From Collinsella phocaeensis (GTDB taxonomy: Bacteria > Actinomycetota > Coriobacteriia > Coriobacteriales > Coriobacteriaceae): a stretch of DNA of 64,000 nucleotides. This document shows positions 18,076-28,240 of the stretch, piece by piece. The translations under genes and the position numbers were made by a program. The stretch spans positions 62,001 through 126,000 of the forward strand of contig NZ_FQLR01000002.1 in the NCBI RefSeq assembly GCF_900119895.1, in the 5' to 3' direction. The first letter of the stretch is position 1; the number at the start of each line of letters is the position of its first letter. The notes under the pieces are model-generated. The model ran no database searches. It saw only the letters and a list, made by a program, of their open reading frames with translations, and was not told where the DNA came from.

Positions 18076-18256
18076 CCTCTCAAAAAGGGGACAGGCACCA
18101 AATTGAGAGGTTCGATACCGTGTCAAAGGGAGCCCCCGCCAACCTCCCTCAAAAAGGGGACAGGCACTTTTTCGAGAAGAGCGCGGTCTTCAGCTGCCGC
18201 CCCTTCGTTCAAAGCCCCGTCCGCCTCAGAAAAGTGCCTGTCCCCAATCTGAGAGG
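18076..18256. repeat. Three REP-like copies, including a 113-bp paired element
   Basis: Copies at 18076-18110, 18144-18179 and 18224-18256. The last two face each other. Their 44-bp spacer (AGCGCGGTCTTCAGC...CCCCGTC) is nearly the same as the spacer of the pair at 28119-28228, so the pair plus spacer moves or duplicates as a unit of about 110 bp. Confidence 0.85.
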
Positions 18257-18380
18257 CCCACCCACAGCCCCCTCTGGCCATACCCGGAGGCCTGTCGCCC
18301 ACTCGAAGCGAATCAAAGTAAAGACAACCGCTCCGTTCGCGGCCAAAAACGCCCGTGCTTTGAGGGCCGGATCGGATTCC

Positions 18381-19436
18381 CTACACCGAACCCACGGCCT
18401 TCCATTTCTCCAAGAACGAACGGTAGGCAGGGACTGCGCGCACAAAAGCATACTCGTCTTCACTCTCGACTTCCGAAAGCAGCAGTGCGCCCATTCTGGA
18501 GGTCAAATCTGTCAGGTCGTTCAGGTCCGAGTAGCGGTAGAGCGGTCCTTGGAGCGATGCGGAGTCATTCCCGTGCAGCGAAGCCATAACGGCATCAAGA
18601 AGCTCGATTGCCTCATCGGCGTCGCCCGCCACCGTCACGGCCGCCAGCCGCGGCATCAGACCCATCCATACAGGCTGACCAAGTGCCTCGAATGCCAACT
18701 GAGCGCGGTGCGCGCATTCGAGCGCATCATCTTTGCGGCCATCCCTCAAGGCAATTTCGATCAACCCGACAATCGCCCCCATCAAATCGGCGGCGATGCG
18801 AATCACGCGGGCCTCCCAAGTGCGTGCGGCGTCCTCGTCTCTCCCCTCGCGCGCATACAAGATAGCCTGGCGCTCCTCCTTATCCACCGTGCGGTCGGGG
18901 ATGCCGTCCAGGATACGCTGAGCGTCCTCATACCGTTCTTTCTGCATGGCTTTCGCGATGAGCATTGCGGACGCCTGATCCCTCACCGCCGGCACGGCGC
19001 TCTTCGCCAAACGCGCATACGCATCGTCAAGCGCTGGCCGATACCCCTCGGCATCCGCTACTTGCCGAAGCGTGAGCGAGCCGTCGAGATACTGCGTAAG
19101 AACGATGGCCAGCTCATCGCTCGTCGGATATAGGCGCATCTTCTCCTGCGCGTAATCGAAGCCCGCATCGTATCCCTCTTCACGCACCAGTCGATCGACT
19201 TCGCGCTGTATTGCCAGGCTCTCTTCCTCTCCCAACTCCGGCTCGAACGACAGCAGCGTATTTGCATCCGTTTCGAACAGGCGAGCAAGCGAAGGGATGA
19301 GCGTGATATCCGGATAGCATATCCCGCGCTCCCATTTGTTGACCGCAGGGGCCGAAACACCGAGACGCTGCGCCACTTGCTCCTGAGTCATACCGAGCTC
19401 GCGACGGCGAGAGCGAATAATCTCTGAGATGTGCAT
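18381..19436 (-). CDS. XRE-family regulator with helical repeat domain
   Basis: 351 residues. An HTH_3 domain spans 4-58 (LGMTQEQVAQRLGVSAPAVN, then KWERG). The remaining 290 residues are alpha-helical and TPR-like, with recurring pairs such as YEDAQRILDG and DEAIELLDAV. This is the layout of peptide-sensing or conformational XRE regulators (Rgg/PlcR-like in architecture). ATG 19436 follows GAAAGGAAAGAC; the frame is open further upstream but HTH homology begins here. No obvious target operon lies beside it. Confidence 0.82.
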   Translation of the reverse strand: MHISEIIRSRRRELGMTQEQVAQRLGVSAPAVNKWERGICYPDITLIPSLARLFETDANTLLSFEPELGEEESLAIQREVDRLVREEGYDAGFDYAQEKMRLYPTSDELAIVLTQYLDGSLTLRQVADAEGYRPALDDAYARLAKSAVPAVRDQASAMLIAKAMQKERYEDAQRILDGIPDRTVDKEERQAILYAREGRDEDAARTWEARVIRIAADLMGAIVGLIEIALRDGRKDDALECAHRAQLAFEALGQPVWMGLMPRLAAVTVAGDADEAIELLDAVMASLHGNDSASLQGPLYRYSDLNDLTDLTSRMGALLLSEVESEDEYAFVRAVPAYRSFLEKWKAVGSV

Positions 19437-19552
19437 GTCTTTCCTTTCGCCTAAGGACGATATACCGCAGCTGCTTGGCATCTATTTCATCAGCTAGCGA
19501 CCGCCAACACAATTGACACGCCCTCATGTTTTCGGCAGGAAATCTAACCGCT

Positions 19553-19597
19553 GGTTAAAACAAGCATGCCCCCGGCGCGACCGCACCGGGGGCATGC
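19553..19597 (-). terminator. Terminator of the kdp operon
   Basis: Perfect 12-bp stem GCATGCCCCCGG (19564-19575) / CCGGGGGCATGC (19586-19597) with a 10-base loop. On the minus strand it is followed by TTGTTTTAACC. It lies 26 bases after kdpC. Confidence 0.85.
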
Positions 19598-19622
19598 AAG
19601 CATCTCTAGTCGAAAACGCCGC

Positions 19623-20213
19623 CTACAGCACACCATCCAACATGAGGTTCACCTTGAGCACGTTGACCGTGGGCTCACCGAAGACGCCCAGGAATCGGCC
19701 CTTGGTGCATTGGGCGATGATCTCGCGCACCTCGTCCTCGCTCTTGCCGGTAGCCTTGGCCAGGCGCGGAACCTGATACTCGGCCGCATCCGGAGAGATC
19801 TCGGGATCGAGGCCGGAACCGGAGCAGGTCACCAGGTCCACCGGGACCGCATCCATGTCGGCATCGGGGTTCGCGGCGCGAATCTTCTCGACGCGCGCAT
19901 CCACGAGCTCCTGATACTCCTCACTTGCCGGAGACAGGTTGGACGGAGCGGAGTAGGCCATGAGCTCACCGTTCTCATCCTCGACCACCGACACGTTCTG
20001 GATGCGGCCCCACATGTGGTCCTCATCCTCGAAGTTCTGACCGATCAGCTCGGAGCCCACGATCTTGTCGTCGACCTTGATGAGCGAACCGTTCGCCTGA
20101 TACGGGAACGCAACCTGGGCGATGCCGGTCACGACGAGCGTATAGCCCAGGCCGCAGACAACGGTAAACAGCGCGAACACGCCCAGTGCGCGCGATGCAA
20201 CACCTTTGAACAT
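19623..20213 (-). CDS. kdpC: Potassium-transporting ATPase subunit KdpC
   Basis: 196 residues. One N-terminal helix (about 7-30) and a periplasm-side domain carrying the family motifs LIGQNFEDEDHMWGR, VTCSGSGLDPEISPDAAEYQ (DLVT.SaSGLDP.ISp.aA..Q) and RLAKATGKSEDEVR. KdpC stabilises the KdpFABC complex and assists K+ capture. ATG 20213 follows GTGGAGGTCTGT. It is last gene of kdpFABC, 12 bases after kdpB, followed by a strong terminator. Confidence 0.96.
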   Translation of the reverse strand: MFKGVASRALGVFALFTVVCGLGYTLVVTGIAQVAFPYQANGSLIKVDDKIVGSELIGQNFEDEDHMWGRIQNVSVVEDENGELMAYSAPSNLSPASEEYQELVDARVEKIRAANPDADMDAVPVDLVTCSGSGLDPEISPDAAEYQVPRLAKATGKSEDEVREIIAQCTKGRFLGVFGEPTVNVLKVNLMLDGVL

Positions 20214-20225
20214 ACAGACCTCCAC

Positions 20226-22280
20226 TTACATAATGCCGCAGAACGCGAGCAGCATGTCGATGAGCTTGATGAATACGAACGGGGCAATGATGCCGCCCAG
20301 ACCCCACACGAGCAGGTTGTGGGTCAGCAGCTGTCCGGACGGGACCTCGCGGTACTTAACGCCCTTCAGCGCGGCCGGGATCAGCGCGACGATAACGAGC
20401 GCGTTATAGATGATGGCCGAAAGAACCGCGGACAGCGGGCTTGCCAGACCGAGGATGTTGAGCGCGCCAAGGCCCGGGTAGATCGGCGAGAACAGGGCCG
20501 GGATGATAGCGAAGTACTTCGCCACGTCGTTGGCCACCGAGAAGGTCGTGAGCGAACCGCGGGTCATGAGCAGCTGCTTGCCGATGCGCACGATATCGAT
20601 GAGCTTGGTGGGGCTGGAGTCGAGGTCGACCATGTTGCCGGCCTCCTTGGCAGCCTGGGTGCCCGTGTTCATGGCCACGGCGACGTCGGCCTGAGCCAGA
20701 GCCGGTGCGTCGTTGGTGCCGTCGCCGGTCATGGCGACCAGGTGACCCTCGCGCTGGAACTCGCGGATCTTCTCGAGCTTGCCCTCGGGGGTGGCCTCGG
20801 CCAGGAAGTCGTCCACGCCGGCCTCGGCGGCGATTGCCGCGGCAGTGAGCGGGTTGTCGCCCGTCACCATGATGGTCTTGATGCCCATCTTGCGCAGGTC
20901 GGCGAACTTCTCCTTAACGCCGGACTTGATGATGTCCTTGAGGTACACAACGCCCAGCACGCGGCGGTTCTTGGCCACGACCAGCGGGGTGCCGCCGGCC
21001 TTGGCGATGCGCTCAACGACCTCGTCGCACTCGGCGGAGAACACGCCGCCGGCTGCCTCCACATAGGCGCGCACGGAATCGGCAGCGCCCTTGCGGATCT
21101 CATTGCCCTCGTAGTTCACGCCGGACATACGCGTCGCCGCGGTGAACGGGATGAACTCCATGCCCTTGTCCTCGAGCGTGCGTCCGCGCAGGCCGAACTG
21201 CTCCTTGGCGAGCACGACGATGGATCTGCCCTCGGGGGTCTCGTCGGCCAGCGAGGAGAGCTGCGCGGCGTCGGCGAGTTCCGCGGGATCGACGCCGTCG
21301 ACCGGGATGAACTCAGACGCCTGGCGATTACCCAGGGTGATGGTGCCGGTCTTGTCGAGCATGAGGATGTCGACGTCGCCGGCGGCCTCGATGGCGCGGC
21401 CGGACATGGCCAGCACGTTGGCCTCGTTCAGACGGCTCATGCCGGCGATGCCGATGGCGGACAGCAGCGCGCCGATGGTGGTGGGAGCCAGGCACACGAG
21501 CAGCGCCACGAGCGTGGTCACAGACGTGGGGTTGGCCATGTCGTTAAGGCCGGCCGAGAAGCAGGAGTAGCAATAGAGGGCCAGCGTGACCAAGATGAAG
21601 ACGATGGAGAGGGCCACCAGGAAGATCTCCAGGGCGATCTCGTTAGGGGTCTTCTTGCGCGCGGCGCCCTCGACCATCGCGATCATCTTGTCCAGGAAGC
21701 TCTGGCCGGGCTCGCTGGAGATCTTGACAATGATCCAGTCGGACAGCACCGTGGTACCGCCGGTAACGGCAGAGCGGTCGCCGCCAGCCTCGCGGACCAC
21801 GGGGGCGGACTCGCCGGTGATGGCGGACTCGTCAACGGAGGCAGCGCCCTCGATGACGTCGCCGTCGCCGGGAATCTGCTCGCCGGCGCGTACGATCACC
21901 AGGTCGCCGCGCGTGAGCTCGGTGCCGGGAACGACGGTGAAGTGCTCCTTGTCCTCGACGGACTCGATGCGATGGGCCTCGACATCCTTCTTGGCCGCAC
22001 GCAGGGAATCGGCCTGAGCCTTACCGCGGCCCTCGGCAAGCGCCTCGGCAAAGTTCGAGAACAGGTCGGTGAGCCACAGGATGACCGCGATGGCGACCAC
22101 ATAGTAGGTGGGCACACCCGCGTCCTGCACACCGAAGACGGAAGCGACGGCCAGGACGGAGGTCATGACGGCGGAAAGCCACACCAGGAACATGACCGGG
22201 TTTTGAATCTGGACGCGAGGATCCAGCTTGGCAAACGAGTCGCGGACCGCGCGGCCCATCATGTCTTTTTGCATAGCCAT
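20226..22280 (-). CDS. kdpB: Potassium-transporting P-type ATPase subunit KdpB
   Basis: 684 residues, normal for the family. Phosphorylation site Asp309 in [12 protein letters not shown], actuator loop AITGESAPV, hinge [20 protein letters not shown] and [16 protein letters not shown]. It hydrolyses ATP to drive KdpA-mediated K+ import. ATG 22280 follows GGAGGGCGCAGATTT. It is the third gene of kdpFABC, 16 bases after kdpA. Confidence 0.98.
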   Translation of the reverse strand: MAMQKDMMGRAVRDSFAKLDPRVQIQNPVMFLVWLSAVMTSVLAVASVFGVQDAGVPTYYVVAIAVILWLTDLFSNFAEALAEGRGKAQADSLRAAKKDVEAHRIESVEDKEHFTVVPGTELTRGDLVIVRAGEQIPGDGDVIEGAASVDESAITGESAPVVREAGGDRSAVTGGTTVLSDWIIVKISSEPGQSFLDKMIAMVEGAARKKTPNEIALEIFLVALSIVFILVTLALYCYSCFSAGLNDMANPTSVTTLVALLVCLAPTTIGALLSAIGIAGMSRLNEANVLAMSGRAIEAAGDVDILMLDKTGTITLGNRQASEFIPVDGVDPAELADAAQLSSLADETPEGRSIVVLAKEQFGLRGRTLEDKGMEFIPFTAATRMSGVNYEGNEIRKGAADSVRAYVEAAGGVFSAECDEVVERIAKAGGTPLVVAKNRRVLGVVYLKDIIKSGVKEKFADLRKMGIKTIMVTGDNPLTAAAIAAEAGVDDFLAEATPEGKLEKIREFQREGHLVAMTGDGTNDAPALAQADVAVAMNTGTQAAKEAGNMVDLDSSPTKLIDIVRIGKQLLMTRGSLTTFSVANDVAKYFAIIPALFSPIYPGLGALNILGLASPLSAVLSAIIYNALVIVALIPAALKGVKYREVPSGQLLTHNLLVWGLGGIIAPFVFIKLIDMLLAFCGIM

Positions 22281-22296
22281 AAATCTGCGCCCTCCT

Positions 22297-24120
22297 TTAC
22301 GCAATCATCTGGAAGAACTCGGCAACGGGGCCAAGCGCCAGGGCCGGGAAGAAGCTCAGGGCACCGATCAGCAGAACGATGAACACGAGCAGGAATACGA
22401 ACATGCCGTTGGTGGTAGACAGGGTACCGGCGCTCTCGGCGACCTTACCCTTCTTGGCCAGCGAGCCGGCGATGGCCAGCGTACCGACGATGGGCATGAA
22501 GCGGGCGAACAGCATCTCAAGGCCGAGTATGACGTTGATCCAGGGAATGTTGCAGTTCATGCCCGCAAACGCCGAGCCGTTGTTGCCGCCGCATGAGGTG
22601 AAGGCATACAGCACCTCGGAGAAGCCGTGCGCGCCACCATTGTTGAGCTGGTCGGCAAGACCGGGCACCATGCAGGCGATGGCCGAGCACACCAGAATGG
22701 CAAACGGAGTTGCCAGGCACAGGACAACTGCCCAGCGCATCTCACCCGGCTCGATCTTCTTGCCCAGGAACTCAGGCGTGCGTCCGACCATGAGGCCGGC
22801 GATGAACACCGTGAGGATGGCGAAGCCGATCATGCCGTACAAGCCGCAGCCCACGCCGCCGAAGACGACCTCGCCCAGAGCCATCTGGAGCATCTGGACA
22901 AAACCGCCCAGCGGGGTGTAGGAATCGTGCATGGAGTTAACCGAGCCGTTGGAAGCGGCGGTGGTGTAAGCCGACCACGTGGAGGAGGTGGCGATGCCGA
23001 AGCGGCTCTCCTTGCCCTCCATGTTGCCGCCGGCCTGGCCGTCGGTCATCTCGATATTGACCGCGCCGCTATCGGCCAGCTGCGGGGTGCCCGCATGCTC
23101 GTTGACGGCGATGACGCCGGTGAAGATCACCAGCAGGATGAACATGGCGGCAAAGATGGCCTTGCCCTGCTTGGTGTTCTTGACGCCGATACCGAAGGTG
23201 AAGCAGCAGGCGGCCGGAATCAGCAGCAGGCTGGTCATCTCAATGATGTTGGTGAAGGCGCTGGGGTTCTCATACGGATGGGCGGAGTTCACGCCGAAGA
23301 AGCCGCCGCCGTTGGTGCCGGACTGCTTGATGGCGACCTGGGGGGCCGCGGGGCCCTGGGGCAGGAACTGCTCGGTGACCACGCGCGCGTCCTCGACAAC
23401 CTTGCCGTCGACCTTGACGGTGTCGCCCTCGATCTGGGCGCCGTCGATAACGCTCCAGCCACCGTCGGCATTGGGCTGAACGGCAACGGGCTCGACGAGC
23501 TCGGCCTTCTGAGCCGGCTGGAAGTTGGAGATGACGCCACCGGCAGCCAGGCAGATGCCGAACACGAGGTTCAGCGGGATGAGCACGTACAGGACGGTAC
23601 GGGTGAGGTCGACCCAGAAGGAACCCAGACCCTGCTCCTTGACCTGACGGAAACCGCGGATCAGAGCGAACATGACCGCGATGCCGGTACCGGCGGAAAC
23701 GAAGTTCTGCACGGTGAGGCCCATGAACTGCACGAGGTAGGACAGGGTGGTCTCACCGGAGTAGGACTGCCAGTTGGTATTGGTGATGAAGGAGGCCGCC
23801 GTGTTGAACGACAGGTCCCACGACACGCCCGGCAGGTGCTGCGGGTTGCCCGGCAGGACGGCCTGGAGCATCTGGAGCGCGATGAGCACCACGAGCCCGA
23901 TACCCGAGAAGGCGAGGACGCTCGCCAGATAGCGCTTCCAGCCCATCTGCTCCCCCGCGTCAATGCGGAGCAGGCGATAGACGCCTCGCTCGACCGGGGC
24001 AAGCACGGGCGACAGAAACGTATGCTCACCGTCCATGACGCGCGCCATGAACTTCCCCAGGGGGATGGCGAGCGCGATGAGGACGGCAAAGTACAGAGCG
24101 TACTGAATGATGGCACTCAT
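22297..24120 (-). CDS. kdpA: Potassium-transporting ATPase subunit KdpA
   Basis: 607 residues, slightly longer than the about 560 common in other phyla. Integral membrane K+-selective subunit of the Trk/Ktr superfamily with four degenerate pore loops, including [36 protein letters not shown] and [15 protein letters not shown]. It receives K+ that KdpB pumps. Three bases separate it from kdpF. An insertion of about 35 residues near 210-245 ([20 protein letters not shown]) in an extracellular loop explains the extra length. Confidence 0.97.
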   Translation of the reverse strand: MSAIIQYALYFAVLIALAIPLGKFMARVMDGEHTFLSPVLAPVERGVYRLLRIDAGEQMGWKRYLASVLAFSGIGLVVLIALQMLQAVLPGNPQHLPGVSWDLSFNTAASFITNTNWQSYSGETTLSYLVQFMGLTVQNFVSAGTGIAVMFALIRGFRQVKEQGLGSFWVDLTRTVLYVLIPLNLVFGICLAAGGVISNFQPAQKAELVEPVAVQPNADGGWSVIDGAQIEGDTVKVDGKVVEDARVVTEQFLPQGPAAPQVAIKQSGTNGGGFFGVNSAHPYENPSAFTNIIEMTSLLLIPAACCFTFGIGVKNTKQGKAIFAAMFILLVIFTGVIAVNEHAGTPQLADSGAVNIEMTDGQAGGNMEGKESRFGIATSSTWSAYTTAASNGSVNSMHDSYTPLGGFVQMLQMALGEVVFGGVGCGLYGMIGFAILTVFIAGLMVGRTPEFLGKKIEPGEMRWAVVLCLATPFAILVCSAIACMVPGLADQLNNGGAHGFSEVLYAFTSCGGNNGSAFAGMNCNIPWINVILGLEMLFARFMPIVGTLAIAGSLAKKGKVAESAGTLSTTNGMFVFLLVFIVLLIGALSFFPALALGPVAEFFQMIA

Positions 24121-24123
24121 GCT

Positions 24124-24210
24124 TTACGAATCACTCCTCATGAGAATGTAGATGTAGTAGATAAGAAGTCCGATGCATGTGATTCCGATGATCGGAATGA
24201 GGACGTCCAT
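24124..24210 (-). CDS. kdpF: Potassium-transporting ATPase small subunit KdpF
   Basis: A 28-codon gene. The sequence is one membrane helix, MDVLIPIIGITCIGLLIYYI followed by YILMRSDS. Start ATG follows CGAAAGGAGCGGGCGC, and the stop is 3 bases before kdpA. KdpF is a one-helix lipid-like stabiliser of KdpFABC and always precedes kdpA when present. Size, helix and position fit exactly. Confidence 0.85.
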   Translation of the reverse strand: MDVLIPIIGITCIGLLIYYIYILMRSDS

Positions 24211-24685
24211 GCGCCCGCTCCTTTCGAAGAAGCCTCTTTCCCTCACGCTGCGTCCGAAGGGGACGCGGCATGAGAATAGTAAACGCCCGTGCGCATTAAA
24301 GCGGTGTTAGGGTTGCGCGCCCACGCATTAAGATACCGTAAAGATGCAGGTAGGTGTACATAAAAGCAAGCTTTGGACAGCTATACTCATCCCATGCGCC
24401 AGCCCGTGGGCCATATCATCCCGTGCTCGAACCGTCCTGCTCGCGCGAAGGACCCACCGGGTCCTTCGGCTCGTGCGGAACTGCGCGCGGAATGATATGG
24501 CCCACGGGCTGGCGCGACGCACTTAATCGCAGCACTCTATAGCGAGCTGTTCCCCCGAGCGGCATGCAAGGTCCGTCGCGAGTTCCGCACGCAAAGGAGC
24601 GCCCGGCGGACGCTCCGTCTTGCGCAGGACCGTCCGGGCAGCGGACGTTGCGGGCCCGCCGAGGGAACCCACGGAAGGGAGTCTC
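24211..24685. promoter_or_regulatory. kdpF-kdpD divergent control region
   Basis: A 475-bp intergenic region between two divergent operons. The kdpF side holds a leader hairpin GCGTCC / GGACGC near 24246-24266. A TATACT box at about 24382 with upstream TTTGGA could drive kdpD with a long leader. The palindrome at 24396-24515 is listed separately. KdpE sites are expected here by analogy but could not be assigned. Confidence 0.45.
24396..24515. repeat. 120-bp palindromic element with 24-bp perfect arms
   Basis: Arms at 24396-24419 and 24492-24515 are exact reverse complements (ends GCGCCAGCCCGTGGGCC). Inside is a second perfect hairpin, CGAAGGACCC (24446-24455) / GGGTCCTTCG (24459-24468), with a 3-base loop, and further partial complementarity links the rest. 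Transcribed from either side it would fold into one long hairpin in the kdpD leader. Confidence 0.7.
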
Positions 24686-27421
24686 ATGCCACGTGACACA
24701 ACCGATGGCCGCGTCGATCCCGATGCGCTTCTCAAGGCCATCGAGCACGATGCCGACGGCGACGAGGAGCATGCACGGCGCGGACATCTCAAGATCTTCT
24801 TCGGCTATGCGGCCGGCGTGGGCAAGACCTATGCCATGCTGCAAGCGGCCCACGCCGCGAAACGACGCGGCGTGGACGTGGTGGCCGGCTACATCGAACC
24901 CCACGAGCGGCCGGCGACGGCGCGCCTCGTGCGGGGCCTCGAGCAGGTGCCGCACGAGCTCGTCGAGCACAACGGCATCACCCTCACCGAGTTCGATTTG
25001 GACGCCGCGATCGTGCGCGCGCCGCAGCTCATCCTCGTCGACGAGCTCGCCCACACGAACGCCCCGGGCTGCCGGCATGAGAAGCGCTACCAGGACGTCG
25101 AGGAGCTCCTGCGCGCAGGGATAGACGTGTACACCACCGTCAACGTCCAGCATATCGAGAGCCTGAACGACATGGTGGCCTCCATCACCGGCGTCGTCGT
25201 GCGCGAGCGCATCCCCGACCGCGTCTTTGACGACGCCGACCAGGTTGAACTTGTGGACATCGAGCCCGCCGACCTCCTCGAGCGCCTGCAAGCGGGGCTC
25301 GTCTACCGCGAGGCTCAGGCGGAACGGGCGCAAGACCACTTCTTCACCGTCGAGAACCTCACCGCCCTGCGCGAGATCGCCCTGCGCAAGTGCGCCGACC
25401 GCATGGGGCACCTGGCAGACGCCGCGCGCGTGCTCGGCAACCGCGACTATTACACGAGCGAGCGCATCCTCGTGTGCGTCTCCCCGGCGCCGACCAATCC
25501 CCGCATCGTCCGGGCAGCCGCGCGCATGGCCAAGGCGTTTCGCGGAGAGCTGGTCGCCCTTTTCGTGGAAAGCCCGCGCACGCAGGCGATGAGCGAGCAG
25601 GAACGCGGTAGGCTGTCGGGCAACATCGCCCTCGCCGAGCAGCTCGGGGCCCACATGGAGACGGTGTACGGCGACGACATCGCCTTCCAGATCGCCGAGT
25701 TCGCCCGCCTCTCGGGCATCTCCAAGATCGTCATGGGGCGGACCGGCGAGCTGAAGGGTGCCCATAACGTCCTCTTCGGGCGCAAATCCCTCGTGGAGCA
25801 GCTCATCTCCATAGCTCCCAACCTCGACATCTACATCATCCCCGACCGGGCGGCGCCCGAGTCGCGCCCGGACGACCGTCGCGAGCACGGCGGCTTTCGC
25901 CCGCCGAGAGGGCGCGACATGGCGCGGACCCTCGGCCTCTCCCTTCTCGCCACCGCCATCGGGACGTACTTCAGGCATCTCGGCTTCGCCGACTCGAGCA
26001 TCATCTCGCTCTACATCCTCACGGCCCTGCTCACCGCCGTCACCACCGAGGGGCGCGCCTGCACCCTGCTGTCGAGCGTGCTCTCCGTGGTGCTCTACAA
26101 CTTCTGCTTCGTCACGCCGCTGTTCTCGCTCAACAGCTACGACCGAAGCTACCTCGTGACGTTCGCCATCATGTTCGTAACCGCCATGGTGGCGGCCGAG
26201 CTCACCGCGCGCCTCACCAACAACGCCCGCGCGAGCGCCAAGAACGCGTTCCGCACCCGCGTGCTGCTCGAGACGAACCAGCTCCTTCAGCAGGCCGAGG
26301 GTATGGAGGCCCGCGCCCGCGTGGCCATGAGCCAGCTCATCAAGCTCCTGCGGCTCGACATCGTCTTCTACCCGGCAAGCGGAGACCTGCTGGGAGACGC
26401 GCTCTACGAGCCCGCCGGGACGCAGGACCGATCTGCGAGCATTCTCACGGAGTACGAGCGCGCGGTCGCCACCTGGACCTTCACCAACAACAAGCACGCG
26501 GGCGCGAGCACCCGCACCCTGCCCGAGGCGCAGTGCCTCTACCTGGCCGTCCGCGCGGGAAAGGAGGTGTTCGGCGTCATCGGCATCGCGCTGGAGGGAC
26601 GCGAGCTCGAGGCATTCGAGAACTCGATCGTGCTGTCCATCGTGGGCGAGTGCGCGCTTGCGCTAGAGAGCGACAAGGCGGCTCGCGAGCGCGAGGAGGC
26701 GGCCGTGCTCGCTAAGAACGAGCAGCTCCGCGCCAACCTGCTGCGCTCGCTCGGGCATGATCTACGTACCCCGCTCACCGCCATCTCGGGGTCGGCCGCC
26801 GTCCTGCGCGAGAGCGGCGATCAGCTGCCGCCGGCAAAGCGCCGCGAACTCGCCGATGCCATCTACGATGATTCGCTTTGGCTCATCGACACCGTGGAGA
26901 ACCTGCTCGCCATCACGCGCGTCGAGGACGGCGACCTGCATCTCAATCTCACGACGGAGCTCATGGACGAGGTCATCGCGGGCGCGATGACCCATGTGGC
27001 ACGCGAGGCGCACGGGCACCATCTCGTGGTGGAGCACACCGACGACATCTTGCTGGCACGGATCGACGTCCACCTCATCATGCAGGTCCTCACGAACCTC
27101 ATCGTGAATGCGTTCAAGTACACGCCGCGGGGATCGACCGTCACCGTAGGGGCGCGTCGATCGGGTGCGGACATCGTGGTAACGGTGGCCGACGATGGGC
27201 CGGGCGTCGCAGACGCCGACAAGCCGCATGTCTTCGACCGCTTCTTCATCGCCGATAGGAACAGGCCAGTCGATTCGCACCGCAGCTTCGGGCTGGGGCT
27301 GTCGCTCTGCCGCGCGATCGTCGAGGCGCATGGGGGTATCATCGAGGTCGGAGATAATCAGCCCCATGGGGCCGTCTTCAAGTTCACCCTTCCCGCCGAG
27401 GAGGTAGAGATACATGAGTGA
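24686..27421 (+). CDS. kdpD: Sensor histidine kinase KdpD
   Basis: 911 residues, canonical domain order: N-terminal KdpD domain with P-loop YAAGVGKTYAML (about 37-48) and LILVDELAHTNAPG, a Usp domain (about 250-370), four-helix DUF4118 membrane block (about 415-510), GAF-like region, HisKA with His691 in LGHDLRTPLTAIS, and HATPase_c (NLIVNAFKY, DDGPGV, FGLGLSLCRAI). It senses K+ limitation or osmotic stress and phosphorylates KdpE. ATG 24686 follows GGAAGGGAGTCTC. It overlaps kdpE by 8 bases and diverges from kdpFABC. Confidence 0.96.
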   Translation: MPRDTTDGRVDPDALLKAIEHDADGDEEHARRGHLKIFFGYAAGVGKTYAMLQAAHAAKRRGVDVVAGYIEPHERPATARLVRGLEQVPHELVEHNGITLTEFDLDAAIVRAPQLILVDELAHTNAPGCRHEKRYQDVEELLRAGIDVYTTVNVQHIESLNDMVASITGVVVRERIPDRVFDDADQVELVDIEPADLLERLQAGLVYREAQAERAQDHFFTVENLTALREIALRKCADRMGHLADAARVLGNRDYYTSERILVCVSPAPTNPRIVRAAARMAKAFRGELVALFVESPRTQAMSEQERGRLSGNIALAEQLGAHMETVYGDDIAFQIAEFARLSGISKIVMGRTGELKGAHNVLFGRKSLVEQLISIAPNLDIYIIPDRAAPESRPDDRREHGGFRPPRGRDMARTLGLSLLATAIGTYFRHLGFADSSIISLYILTALLTAVTTEGRACTLLSSVLSVVLYNFCFVTPLFSLNSYDRSYLVTFAIMFVTAMVAAELTARLTNNARASAKNAFRTRVLLETNQLLQQAEGMEARARVAMSQLIKLLRLDIVFYPASGDLLGDALYEPAGTQDRSASILTEYERAVATWTFTNNKHAGASTRTLPEAQCLYLAVRAGKEVFGVIGIALEGRELEAFENSIVLSIVGECALALESDKAAREREEAAVLAKNEQLRANLLRSLGHDLRTPLTAISGSAAVLRESGDQLPPAKRRELADAIYDDSLWLIDTVENLLAITRVEDGDLHLNLTTELMDEVIAGAMTHVAREAHGHHLVVEHTDDILLARIDVHLIMQVLTNLIVNAFKYTPRGSTVTVGARRSGADIVVTVADDGPGVADADKPHVFDRFFIADRNRPVDSHRSFGLGLSLCRAIVEAHGGIIEVGDNQPHGAVFKFTLPAEEVEIHE

Positions 27422-28118
27422 TGCATCGCGGCAGCGTATTTTGGTGGTAGAGGACGACCCGGCTGTCCGCAACCTCGTCACGACGGCGCTCGACCTGCAT
27501 GGCTACGATGTCGAGCGGGCCGAGACCGGAGAGAGCGCCGTCATGGAGGCCGCCTCGCGCAACCCGGACCTCATCATGCTCGACCTCGGCCTGCCCGATA
27601 TCGACGGTGTCGAGGTCATCTCCAAGATTCGCGGCTGGTCGGCGGTGCCCATCATCGTCATATCCGCGCGCACCGAGGATTCCGACAAGATCGGCGCGCT
27701 CGACGCCGGTGCGGATGACTACCTCACCAAGCCGTTCTCCGTCGAGGAGCTGCTTGCGCGCGTCCGCGCGAGCCTGCGGCGATCGGGGATGGCGGGGACG
27801 GACGCGGTCGAGGCGAGCACGTTCGACAACGGCCCGCTTCATATCGACTTCGCCGCGGGCTGCGCCAGCATCGCGGGGCAGGAGCTCCAGCTCACACCCA
27901 CCGAGTACAAGCTGCTCGCACTGCTCGCCAAGAACGTGGGCAAGGTGCTCACGCATACGTTCATCACGCATGAGATCTGGGGAACAAGCTGGGACAGCGA
28001 CATCGCGAGCCTGCGCGTGTTCATGCGGACGCTGCGCAAGAAGATCGAGGCCGACCCGTCGCATCCCACCATGATCCAGACGCACGTGGGCGTTGGCTAC
28101 CGCATGCAGCGCCTCTAG
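27414..28118 (+). CDS. kdpE: Response regulator KdpE
   Basis: 234 residues. Receiver domain with phospho-acceptor Asp57 in IMLDLGLPD, and YLTKPFSVEELLAR. OmpR-type winged helix with ELQLTPTEYKLLALLAKN and terminal MIQTHVGVGYRMQ. It activates kdpFABC, which starts about 3.2 kb away in the opposite orientation. The start overlaps the kdpD stop by 8 bases, giving coupled translation. A paired REP element starts at its stop codon and may shape the 3-prime end of the mRNA. Confidence 0.95.
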   Translation: MSDASRQRILVVEDDPAVRNLVTTALDLHGYDVERAETGESAVMEAASRNPDLIMLDLGLPDIDGVEVISKIRGWSAVPIIVISARTEDSDKIGALDAGADDYLTKPFSVEELLARVRASLRRSGMAGTDAVEASTFDNGPLHIDFAAGCASIAGQELQLTPTEYKLLALLAKNVGKVLTHTFITHEIWGTSWDSDIASLRVFMRTLRKKIEADPSHPTMIQTHVGVGYRMQRL

Positions 28119-28228
28119 CCTCCCTCAAAAAGGGGACAGGCACTTTTTTGAGAGGAGCGCGGCCTTCAGCCGCCCCTTCGTCCAAAGCCCCGTCTGCCTC
28201 AAAAAAGTGCCTGTCCCCAATTTGAGGC
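28119..28228. repeat. 110-bp paired REP-like element
   Basis: Copies at 28119-28155 and 28196-28228 face each other around a 40-bp spacer with CTTCAGC.GCCCCTTCGT. The element is homologous along its length to 18144-18256. It fills the gap between the convergent kdpE and MacB-like genes and could act as a bidirectional terminator. Confidence 0.85.
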
Positions 28229-28240
28229 TCCGCATCGAGG

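Noticed and set aside
17254-18252. 332-codon plus-strand frame over 17.25-18.25 kb
   Set aside because: It overlaps the permease start, an intrinsic terminator, a small minus-strand gene with good SD, and REP copies. It shows no domain or ribosome-binding site.
19566-24273. Long plus-strand frames (938 and 548 codons) opposite kdpCBA
   Set aside because: Antisense shadows of well-conserved kdp genes, with composition typical of reversed high-GC codons and no ribosome-binding sites.
24211-24400. Cyclic di-AMP (ydaO-type) riboswitch controlling kdp
   Set aside because: The region lacks recognisable conserved ydaO blocks on either strand. Only a simple hairpin is present.
13657-28228. Recurring peptides KGTGTFLR, QKGDRHFF and SERGQALF in many frames
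   Set aside because: They are translations of the REP palindrome in different frames, not a protein motif.
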